From: Telmatactis stephensoni
Lineage: Eukaryota > Cnidaria > Anthozoa > Actiniaria > Isophelliidae
Assembly: GCA_029948255.1 (NCBI GenBank)
Contig: JALIZF010001621.1
Span: forward strand, 333,001-397,000
Direction of reading: 5' to 3'
DNA length: 64,000 nucleotides
The translations under genes were made by a program, and so were the position numbers. The notes under the pieces were generated by a model. The model saw nothing but the letters and a program-made list of their open reading frames with translations, searched no databases and was not told the origin of the DNA. This document shows, piece by piece, positions 23,542-32,409 of the stretch (positions within the stretch are counted from its first letter, which is position 1; the number at the start of each line of letters is the position of its first letter).

Positions 23542-23705
23542 TAGCCTCCTCCGCAGGCAACACTGCATTGTTTTCGGGAAAAAAGCCGCTGTTAGGGCTT
23601 CCTGTGTTGCGAAGTCTCCGAGCGCGAAGCGCTCGGAGACTGAGGCGAGCGCGGCAGCGCGAGTGTTGCCTGCCAAATTTGAAGGCTTCCCAAGTGCATT
23701 GCGCA
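23542..23705. repeat. Left terminal inverted repeat with hairpins
   Basis: The outer arm GCAGGCAACACT faces GTGTTGCCTGC about 110 bases further in. Between them is a perfect 12-base stem with a GAA loop at 23614-23640 (GTCTCCGAGCGC/GCGCTCGGAGAC). The end of the transposon can therefore fold on itself. Confidence 0.8.
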
Positions 23706-23710
23706 TGTTG

Positions 23711-23767
23711 TGACGTCACCACTGCGCATCACAATCATTACGGTATGGGGGCGGGGACCGTATAAAA
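23711..23767 (+). promoter_or_regulatory. Core promoter of the RecQ gene
   Basis: A perfect cAMP-response-type palindrome TGACGTCA (23711-23718), a GC box GGGGGCGGGG (23747-23756) and a TATA box TATAAAA (23761-23767) lie 59-115 bases before the helicase ATG, directly inside the transposon TIR. The element appears to bring its own promoter. Confidence 0.7.
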
Positions 23768-23825
23768 TTGTCTTGCGATTTTTTTCACACCAGTGTAGCA
23801 GGGAAAATTTTGTTCTAATACAAAT

Positions 23826-25751
23826 ATGGCGTCTATCCAAGAGCATTATAACGAAGTGCTTTCGCGGATTCCGCCACAAGATGCACTCGTTGTTTCCAAA
23901 TTTACAATCAAAATTAATGGAATAGAGCTTGAGGATGTTGAGGCAAGTTCTGTTTATGAAACTGCGGTGAAATTTTCATTCGTGGCAGAAATTAACGGAA
24001 AAGAAAAGTTTGAAATCCTCCAAGATGGCCGTCGTTATGTCTATGAAGTGGATGGTAAATGTCGTGGTAATCCAGTTCTGTTATTTATGGAGGTTATTTT
24101 AGACGAAGAAGAACTAAACAGTGATTTGATAAGTGATGGACAACAAAATGAAGAAGTAACGTCCCGTACAACCGACCGTTATAATGAAAGTGAAGATGGT
24201 AGTCATGATGGTGAACTTATCGACAGGACTTTACAACAGTTCTTTGGCCATCATGAGTTCAGACCATTACAAAGAGAAACAATATTTTGTATGATGAATG
24301 GTCAGAATGTTTTAACGGTAGTTGGTACGGGCGGAGGGAAATCACTGATGTTTATGCTGCCGGCTGTACTTTCCGAAAAGCCAACGCTAGTACTTTCTCC
24401 GATCAAGGCGCTCATTGATGATTTACTAGTTAGATGTATGAATTTGGACATTCCAGCATGCAAGTTCACTGGAGATGTACCAAAGGATATTCAAAGGACT
24501 CAGTTGTTGAGCACTGAAAAATACAAAATAGTGTTTGTCACTCCAGAGATTCTCTTAGACAAAGAACTCTCATTAGTAACGGAAGGGAGATTTGAACGTT
24601 TTGTTTTCGACGAAGCACATACTATTGTAACTTGGGGTGAAACCTTTCGTCCTGAGTATCACCAAGTGTGTGAGGATCTTGCCAAGCTTTCTACGCCAAA
24701 GTTGCTGCTTAGTGCTACAGTTCCCGGAAAACTTCAATCCAAATTAGAGAAAATATTTGGAGAATTGGTCATCTTTCGCCACTCAGTTTTTAGACCAAAT
24801 TTGACTCTTGAAGTACTAGAACGGCCAGGCAAATTTTACGATGAACTTTGTGATTTTGTATCAAACCACCATGGAGAGTGTGGTATCATCTACTGTGTAT
24901 TGCCAAATGACGTAGCCAAAATTCATTCAGAGCTCATAAAGCGTGAAGTTAACTGTGTCAAATACCACGGACAACTGTCAGAAGAAGTAAAGATAGCTAG
25001 TGCTAACAAATGGCTAAATGGAGAGGCTAGCTTGATTATTGCTAACTCGGCTTTTGGAATGGGCATTGACAAAGAAAACGTTAGGTATGTAGTCCATGCC
25101 CGCATACCAACTAGCCTCGATGAATATTATCAACAGTGTGGACGAGCAGGAAGGGATGGTCTGGAATCATTATGCCGATTGTACTATTCATATGGTGATA
25201 AGTCATCATTGTATCGCATGTTTGTTGGTCAGCCACATTGTACAGCAGCTGTGGAGGATTTGAATGATCTTCTGGAATTCCTTGAAAATCCAGTTCACTG
25301 TAGACACAGGGAAATCTTGGCATACTTTGGAGAAAGAAAAGAGAATTTCCGTTGTGTCACTTCTTGTGATAATTGCAACTCCAATCACAGATGCCAAATA
25401 ACTGATGGAACAACAGATGCTATTAAAGTTGTGCAAGCACTTGTGCAGTTAACAGGACGCACTTTAACATGTAACACTTTGAAAAATTTCCTTGCAGGAA
25501 GTCGACAGAAAAGTATTTTAGAAGCTGGCCTAGACAACTTTTCAAATTTTGGTGTATTGGGGAAAAAAGTCATGCCAACTGTAATGTTGGAAAAATTTCT
25601 GCACACTCTTATTTTCTGTGGAATTCTTGATGAAAGACCACAACAACTAAGGCGTGGTAGCAACATTTCTTTGCATATTTGCTTGGGTTCAAAAGCACAT
25701 GACCTCTTGGCACTAAATGTAAGTGTTCCTAAGTATATACTAAAAAAGTAA
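23826..25751 (+). CDS. RecQ-family DNA helicase, intact single exon
   Basis: The product has 641 residues. After a unique N-terminal region of about 130 residues come motif 0 (HEFRPLQRETI), Walker A (GTGGGKS), motif Ia (LSPIKALIDD), DEAH box (VFDEAH), motif III (LLSATVPGKL), motif V (NSAFGMGIDKENVRYVVH) and motif VI (YYQQCGRAGRDG). A RecQ zinc-binding region (CRH..C..SCDNC, about 515-540) and a winged-helix-like C-terminus follow. All ATPase residues are present. RecQ enzymes unwind DNA 3' to 5' using ATP. The ATG follows its own TATA promoter within the transposon, and the lack of introns contrasts with the multi-exon gene at the other end. It lies convergent to the ankyrin gene. A role in transposition is inferred from position. 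I do not assign it to BLM, WRN or RECQ1/4/5. Confidence 0.95.
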   Translation: MASIQEHYNEVLSRIPPQDALVVSKFTIKINGIELEDVEASSVYETAVKFSFVAEINGKEKFEILQDGRRYVYEVDGKCRGNPVLLFMEVILDEEELNSDLISDGQQNEEVTSRTTDRYNESEDGSHDGELIDRTLQQFFGHHEFRPLQRETIFCMMNGQNVLTVVGTGGGKSLMFMLPAVLSEKPTLVLSPIKALIDDLLVRCMNLDIPACKFTGDVPKDIQRTQLLSTEKYKIVFVTPEILLDKELSLVTEGRFERFVFDEAHTIVTWGETFRPEYHQVCEDLAKLSTPKLLLSATVPGKLQSKLEKIFGELVIFRHSVFRPNLTLEVLERPGKFYDELCDFVSNHHGECGIIYCVLPNDVAKIHSELIKREVNCVKYHGQLSEEVKIASANKWLNGEASLIIANSAFGMGIDKENVRYVVHARIPTSLDEYYQQCGRAGRDGLESLCRLYYSYGDKSSLYRMFVGQPHCTAAVEDLNDLLEFLENPVHCRHREILAYFGERKENFRCVTSCDNCNSNHRCQITDGTTDAIKVVQALVQLTGRTLTCNTLKNFLAGSRQKSILEAGLDNFSNFGVLGKKVMPTVMLEKFLHTLIFCGILDERPQQLRRGSNISLHICLGSKAHDLLALNVSVPKYILKK

Positions 25752-27028
25752 AGTTCTAGGTAGTTGAAAAGAACAGATGCAAAGACTTACTTTAGAACAA
25801 AAAGATGACAGATAAACCAAAGAGATGCATCATAACCCATATTCTGTTTACAATATTACAAGAAATTAGATTCTAGGACTGATATCTTGATTTTTATGTA
25901 AAATACAACATATCACAGAAGCTTGATTTCTTGAAGTTGGAGCCACTGTCTAACAATTTGGTATTGTACTTGTTAATTGACATGCTTGCTACATTGTTGA
26001 TGCTGTACATCAAAATATCAGTTATAAAGATCTGCTTGTATTCTTCAAGGGTTATCTATGTTCATCTATTTGGTTTACCATTTATTTTGAGAACAAAGAG
26101 GAACATAGAGAGTATTTTTATCAATGATTCTTATATTTTAATATGTAAAACCATACATGAGTCTTCTGGCATTCATAGTCAGTAATTACAATACTATGTA
26201 TATAAAAAAGGCTGTTCTTCATGCATTGTCAGTTATTTGTTAATACAATACTTGTCATTTCTCATATTGTCAAATTATAATTATTGAATCTGACAATTAC
26301 AATTTGTACAAAAGGAAAACCAAATCATATCTAAAATGGACATTGTCTCTCAAGTTTCAAATATTCATCCTTGTTGGACATTCTCTTCAATGATTTGACA
26401 GGGCTGATCTCTTTGTAATTTAAAATTTACTTACAATAAATACTTTTACATGTACCTGTAACAGATTTGTGGGTCCTTACTCCTAGTTAAAAAAGAAACT
26501 ATATAGTGATTCTACCAGTGAAAGAAATAACTATTATTGACTTCTATTTGGCTTGTTACCACTGAATGAATAAGTGCCCTACCATGAAAATGGTCATTTT
26601 TGTGGGTGGGATGCTAGTGTTTTGAATAATTGTGTGCACTTATAAATCTTGACCATTATACCTTTTCATTGGATATGTTTCAATTAATATTCTATGTATT
26701 TACCAATGTTCAAATTCTTAATCAATATAGTGAAACAAACTGGAGAAACTATGCAGTTCATGTACTGTTCACTTAACAATAGTTATTTGGCTAGAAGTTC
26801 AGGCCATTACATGAATGGTTAAAATGAATAGTCAAAATGTTTTATCATTTGCTGGTACGTACTAATGGAGGAAACAAATGGGAAAACCTACAATAAGCTC
26901 AAGTAATGCATTCAAAAAATCTATTGTGTTATATTGTAACCTTGGTTTTATTATTTTTTGTTGTGAATATGTTGCATGCTATTGCAACAGCATGCATAGT
27001 TCTCCCCAAATACAACTTATTTTGTCTA
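25752..27028. other. Shared 3' region between convergent genes
   Basis: AT-rich DNA between the helicase stop and the stop of the minus-strand ankyrin gene. Several short frames are present but none is supported. It presumably holds both 3' UTRs. Confidence 0.5.
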
Positions 27029-28759
27029 CTACAACATTTCATTTGGGAATTTTCTATGAAGAAAGGATTGGAATTCACCTTCAATTTTCTTTTGTCCTTT
27101 TTCTACAGTGTCAATATACCTTTTGGGAACAGTCTCACCATCCTTCACTTTCTTTCCAGTCCATGGGTAAACCTTCACCGTTTCTCTTCCTTTGTTTTCA
27201 AACCATTCCTCCTTTAGAACAAACTGTGCAACCTTTAATTGATCATATAACGAACTTGGCTTCTTGTGTTTCCTAGTGTTGTGCACACCAAAGGCTTCTC
27301 TACTTTTGTACATGTTCCTGGTTGCTTCCAAAATACTCACATTTGAAGACATCAACTCCACCATACCAAAGGAACTCTGTGCTCTGACAAACTGTTTGAC
27401 AGGACGAACAAGAAAGTCCTCCACCCATTCGTCACCTGCTAGCTGTCGTCCCTTCTTTCCATCTAGATTTACTGTTCTATTCTGCTGATACATTTTTCTA
27501 AAAGCCAAAGGCCATTTGGCAACTGCATGAACACACTGAGTTAGTGCCTCATCTCGATAGTTGGTCTTCCCCAAGGGTGCGTACAATGGTGGACAAAGCA
27601 TCCAGACCCCCTCTATTGCTTTTCCATTTCCAAACCTTATTGCTTCTTTATACCATCTAGTGATTGGCATTAGTTCACTTATGACTGAAAGGTGGTAAGA
27701 AAATACAGCATCTTTCTTCTCGTGACTGACAAACTCTTCAAACTTGTCTAACAGGATTCTATTGTGGCATCCATGCTCTTTTAAACATGTCTCAAGCTCT
27801 TTTTGACTCGGGAAGTATTTTGAATCCTTGAATTTTTTAACCAGAGCAATAGACAGTCCATCATCATAGTCCAGAAGTGCCTCATCATTGTTGTTGTAGT
27901 TGTTATTCTGGAACTTCTTTTTAAATGAAGTTGGATTGACTGTGGGCCTTTTCATAATGTTCTCTGTTACATGCCAAAACCCGCCATGTCCTGCGACTCT
28001 TGCAATGCATTCATTTATATAACCACGGTTGTGGAAGTCTCCACCACCAGGCGAGTGGCAACCATAACGATCAGGGCATCTGTTGGCACAGCCTTGTAAT
28101 GTTACTGTGTTTTTTTGATCTCCAATGTTGATGTTTAGTGTCCTAGCATAGTTCATTTGGCTGCATGCGGTTTCCATCTTATCAATGCCTGCATTACCAT
28201 CAGTGTTGATGTTAAGGCCTTGTATTTGTGAAGTCACATGAGATAATACATTTTCATTATCAGCGATTTTATTTTGGATTACAGTTTCCATAAATGTGTC
28301 TTGTTTTACTCTCACAATTTCCAGGGGAGAAGCTGTAGAGTCATAAAATCGTTCATATACTGATGCTCCCAATTCAACCAGCAACTTGGCAGCGACAGTG
28401 TGCCCCATGTGCAAACTTATAGTGAGCGGAGTTTGCCCAATGCCATCTTTTTCGTTTATAAGTGCTCCACAAAAAACAAGGCCTTTAACAAGTCTGGTAT
28501 CACCTCTCATTGCCGCGAGATGAAGGACACTTCTTCTATACTGGTCTCTCGCGGGAAACCACTCGTCTTTAATGGCCGCGATTTTCTTAAACAGAGTCGC
28601 GTCGCTACTGTATACAGACGCCAGTTCTCTCAGCTCATTTATAATAACATTTGTTCGATTATCTAGCTCTTTGTTCGCCTCTTCTACGCCAATTTGGTCA
28701 AGTAGCTCTTCCCACGTTAGCGCACTTGCCGGCGCCATGTTTACATTTTCACACATCAA
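27029..28759 (-). CDS. Ankyrin-repeat protein with DUF6589-like C-terminus (intact)
   Basis: A single open frame of 576 residues with its own ATG. Residues about 75-165 are ankyrin repeats (RSVLHLAAMRGDTRLVKGLV, then GQTPLTISLHMGHTVAAKLL). The middle has a Cys/His cluster (CANRCPDRYGCHSPGGGDFH). The C-terminal part has YKEAIRFGNGKAIEGVWML, GKTNYRDEALTQCVHAV, DEWVEDFLVRPVKQFVRAQS and FGVHNTRKH. This pattern I recognise from memory as the C-terminal part of DUF6589-type proteins, common in repeat-borne genes of cnidarians and fungi. It may be a transposase or transposase subunit, which is inference; no catalytic triad is assigned. It lies between the helicase and the nine-exon gene, on the strand of the latter. 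Confidence 0.75.
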   Translation of the reverse strand: MMCENVNMAPASALTWEELLDQIGVEEANKELDNRTNVIINELRELASVYSSDATLFKKIAAIKDEWFPARDQYRRSVLHLAAMRGDTRLVKGLVFCGALINEKDGIGQTPLTISLHMGHTVAAKLLVELGASVYERFYDSTASPLEIVRVKQDTFMETVIQNKIADNENVLSHVTSQIQGLNINTDGNAGIDKMETACSQMNYARTLNINIGDQKNTVTLQGCANRCPDRYGCHSPGGGDFHNRGYINECIARVAGHGGFWHVTENIMKRPTVNPTSFKKKFQNNNYNNNDEALLDYDDGLSIALVKKFKDSKYFPSQKELETCLKEHGCHNRILLDKFEEFVSHEKKDAVFSYHLSVISELMPITRWYKEAIRFGNGKAIEGVWMLCPPLYAPLGKTNYRDEALTQCVHAVAKWPLAFRKMYQQNRTVNLDGKKGRQLAGDEWVEDFLVRPVKQFVRAQSSFGMVELMSSNVSILEATRNMYKSREAFGVHNTRKHKKPSSLYDQLKVAQFVLKEEWFENKGRETVKVYPWTGKKVKDGETVPKRYIDTVEKGQKKIEGEFQSFLHRKFPNEML

Positions 28760-30205
28760 TGATCAACGTGCTACTTCACTTCCGGAAGGACGTGACAAAA
28801 AGAAAATATGCAAGTGCTCGAATGCTGGATTTGATAATCTCTTATTCATATTTTGTGCAACTTTTAGTCCGAGACAAAAATTGACACAACTTTTTCGTTG
28901 TATTTTTTTAATCACGTCCGGCCCAGAGTCAATAACGCTTTTGTAGCGTGACATCTTCCGAGGTATACCGTGACACGGTGGGTCAACCATTCCGGCCCTC
29001 CTCCCCAAAATCGATCAAGAGATTTTTTAACAAGAACTTTGCATACTTTATAAAGTATGTTTTGATCAAACTTTGCCAGTAAGGTAAAAACATCTCACAA
29101 AATATATCTTTTTATATTTTTAATTACCCAATGTTGGTACTGTGACGTCTTAATAGTCACAATTTTTTTGTCATTTTTTAAAATCATGGATTGAACATTT
29201 TATGTGAGTAATTTTAAAAGGTGTATACCAAAGGTGTTTAAATCTGAAAAGCATTTCTCAATAGTATCAATGCTCCTAGTTATTAAATTCAAAATAATCA
29301 CCTACCCACCCCTCCCGTCTACCCCCATTTGTATGGGAAAATATATAGAAAAAGAAACCCCTTAGGAATATTTTTTGGTTATTTCATTAAATGAATGCAT
29401 TCTTGTTTTAAAGTACTTTACTAAATTAATGTCCTCAAAAATCATATGGAAGCAGAATTTTGCATTGGGGTCTGAACAGCCAAAGGAAGATATCTACATG
29501 TAGGAATGTATTATCATGTTAATGTCATATGATGACAACATAACATCACATAACAAATCACAAGGGGGTGACAACACTGTGGAAAGCATAGCAATTTCAT
29601 AACCAGTCAAACAGATATAGACCCCTTGCACGTCATGTCAGAGCAGCTCAATCTGGGACTGGACAAAACAAAAGACTTTTGCTCTCTTGAGAGCTAGAAT
29701 CCATTGTTTTGTCCCCCAGATTGAGCTGCATTCTGACGTGCTGCAAGAGGTCTATTGAGAACCATATTATTTTAACACCTGGTTTATAGCAGCCTATAGA
29801 GGATTTCTAATTTATTTCTTGTTCTAATTAATCCTTGTTTGTACTAGTGTACATAAAATCAATAATTTTCTTTACACCATCACTATCCATTCTCTTTGAC
29901 ACAAACAAGTGAACTACATGGGAACTTTTTTTAAATTGGGAATTATTCCCTTTTTGCAATGACTGAGTCAAGCAATTAAAACAATCATAACAAATTGAAT
30001 ATGCTGCTTAATTACTTGAATAGACCCAAATGGTTTGGTTGTCACTTTGGCCAAGCACATACAAAAAAGTTCCCTTCAACTTTTTAAATGTTTAAATCTT
30101 AAATTTACTGATAATATGCAAATTGATTAATTCTTCTTATTTGACAATACATAAATGAAGCAAAAAAAGTTGAGCACTGTTTTCTCTTTATAGGATTGAA
30201 AAACA
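28760..30205. other. Intergenic stretch inside the large transposon
   Basis: AT-rich DNA between the two minus-strand genes with a foldback MITE at 29618-29754. No exon with splice support was found. It should contain the promoter of the ankyrin gene just above 28759 and the 3' UTR of the nine-exon gene. Confidence 0.4.
29618..29754. repeat. 137-bp foldback MITE
   Basis: Arms of about 48 bases face each other: ATAGACCCCTTGCACGTCAT with TGCAAGAGGTCTAT, extended through CAGCTCAATCTGGG/CCAGATTGAGCTG and GGACAAAAC/GTTTTGTCC. The loop is about 35 bases. No target duplication seen. Confidence 0.85.
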
Positions 30206-32377
30206 CTACACAGTCTCCTCATCACTTTCAGAACTAGATTCATCTGAACGATCTTCAAGAGTGTCTTCTTCATCTATAAAATCTGCATCTCTCAAGTCTT
30301 CACTAGCTTGCCCCCTCAAAATGTTTTCATATTCCTTCTGTTTTTCCTTGTGTTTTTCAAGGCTCTTCAGAAATGCAAACCTTTGGTATGCCCGATCTAA
30401 ATCAAACTTTTTGCCTGATTTGTCAACAGGTAAATATCTCTTTTTGGTCTCACTTGAGAAATTAAACTCATCTGTAAACAAGTCTAGGTTGCTGGCCACA
30501 CCAAATGTTGAGCACTGATTTTCATGGGAAATGGGCAGAGGAAAGATATCACTTTTTTTTTCTGCAAATCGAGGAAAATCCTCCTCCACACCAGGAATCT
30601 CAATCTTGAATTGCTGCTTTGACACTTCAGTGATTGCTTGGAGATCTTCATTTTTGGAAGTTACAATTTCCTGTGCTGACTTATCAACAACATTCAACCC
30701 CAAGTTTAGCTTTCGAAGAGTCTCTCTGTCCTTAAAGTTCAACCACAGGTTGTACTGCTCTTCATTGCATTCTAAGATAATAAAAAATGTCTGAATATCT
30801 ATTTGAAGGCAAAGAAGTAGGAAACAATAGTAAATGCATCAAAGCAACATGTGGCAAATTGAAAGTCCAGGCCTACATTACAGTGGTTTATTCATAGAGG
30901 GAACCCACAATGTCAGAGGGTTTTGTATTTATTGGAGTTTTTGATGATTGTCAACTTTTCCGATGTTTCATTTTTGTATTTGCAATGGGTTTTTAACCTT
31001 TCTTATACTTATTTTGTGTTTATTTACATATTTCACTGCAAGAGCAGGGTTTTCCCCTGACACAGAGCGGTGAGGCTCCAAAATGGGGGCCCAGAAGATA
31101 CATACCTAGTGTCACATCTGAACTTTTGAGAGTGTGAACATCTTTTTGGGGCTTGGTAGCAAAGTCAGGATTTTTAAATAGGTCAGCAATACCAGAGATG
31201 TTTGCCTCTCGCCACCCTCTTACCGTGAAGTCCCACATCTTTCCTTGCTTCATCTTTTCTTTCTGAAGCTTGGAAAGACGAAGGTGCCTCAATGATGTTT
31301 TTTTTAATTGCATGTTGTCCTGGTATGTCAACACAGGAACATCATCTTCAACTTTTTTCTTGATAAGAAGCTTGTAATTGTTGTGTTGCTTTCTTAAAAT
31401 TCCAATCCTAAGAAAAGATAAGATAAGAAAAGAAAGAAATTTACTAAAATGAGACATGAATGGTTTTTAAGAGGGAACAATCACAATGGGGAAAAAATCC
31501 CTCAAAATTAAGTACTATTAAAAGATATTAAATAATTTGAGCAGTCTACATTCCATTGACAAGGTTTAGTAATGTGCATAGTTTTACATCCCAATCATTT
31601 ATTATGAGTTGAAATAAATAGTAACCCCTGGTACACAACTGGTAAAGGAATCATTTACTGTACATACAAGACTGGAAACGACTCAGATAGGCCAAGATGC
31701 TGAAGAACAGTGATCATAGAAGGGCCAGCTCCATGACAAAGGCACAACATCCCAAACAAAACAGGAATGTCATTGCCTGATTGTTGGTTCCTAACATCAA
31801 GTAAGAAAGCTAGAAGATGTATGCCCGCTTTTAACTTTGTGCCAACCGTCTTCTTTGTGTTTTTGGAAACATTGGAGGAAAGAATAAGTTGTTCAATAAT
31901 GTTCATTGTTGTTGGACATTCTGCTTTGATGCGTGTCACTAGTTTTTGGAAAAGATATGGATCCAGTACATCCAGTAAGTCACTGGGTTCCTTGCTTCTA
32001 ATGTTTAAGTTGAATATATTCTCAGCTTTCTTTACTTCCTCCTGTATGGCTTTTCGTTCTGAAAGGGACAATAATCCACCAAGAAGATTGCCAGTATCAA
32101 CAATATCCTTGTACAAATTTATTATATCCTGTTGCTCATGGATTGTCCTATCAGCACATTCCTCAAATTGATCAATGTGACTTTGAAGCTGTTCAAGTTC
32201 CTCTTGGAGTTCTTTTTTTCCTGTTAGTACTGTTTCTAGATTCTCTTGCAAATCTCTGATAGTCTCATCAGTTTCATTAAACAGTCCTTCATCCTGTTCA
32301 TATGTGGTGTCTCTGTCTGGATGAAATAACAGAGAATGATCAACTACTATGATTCATACTGCATTCATCATAATCAA

Positions 32378-32409
<32 letters not shown>

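Noticed and set aside
23349..23879. Several overlapping open frames at the left end of the large transposon
   Set aside because: They run through the GC-rich TIR hairpins and out of frame with RecQ; no domain on any of them.
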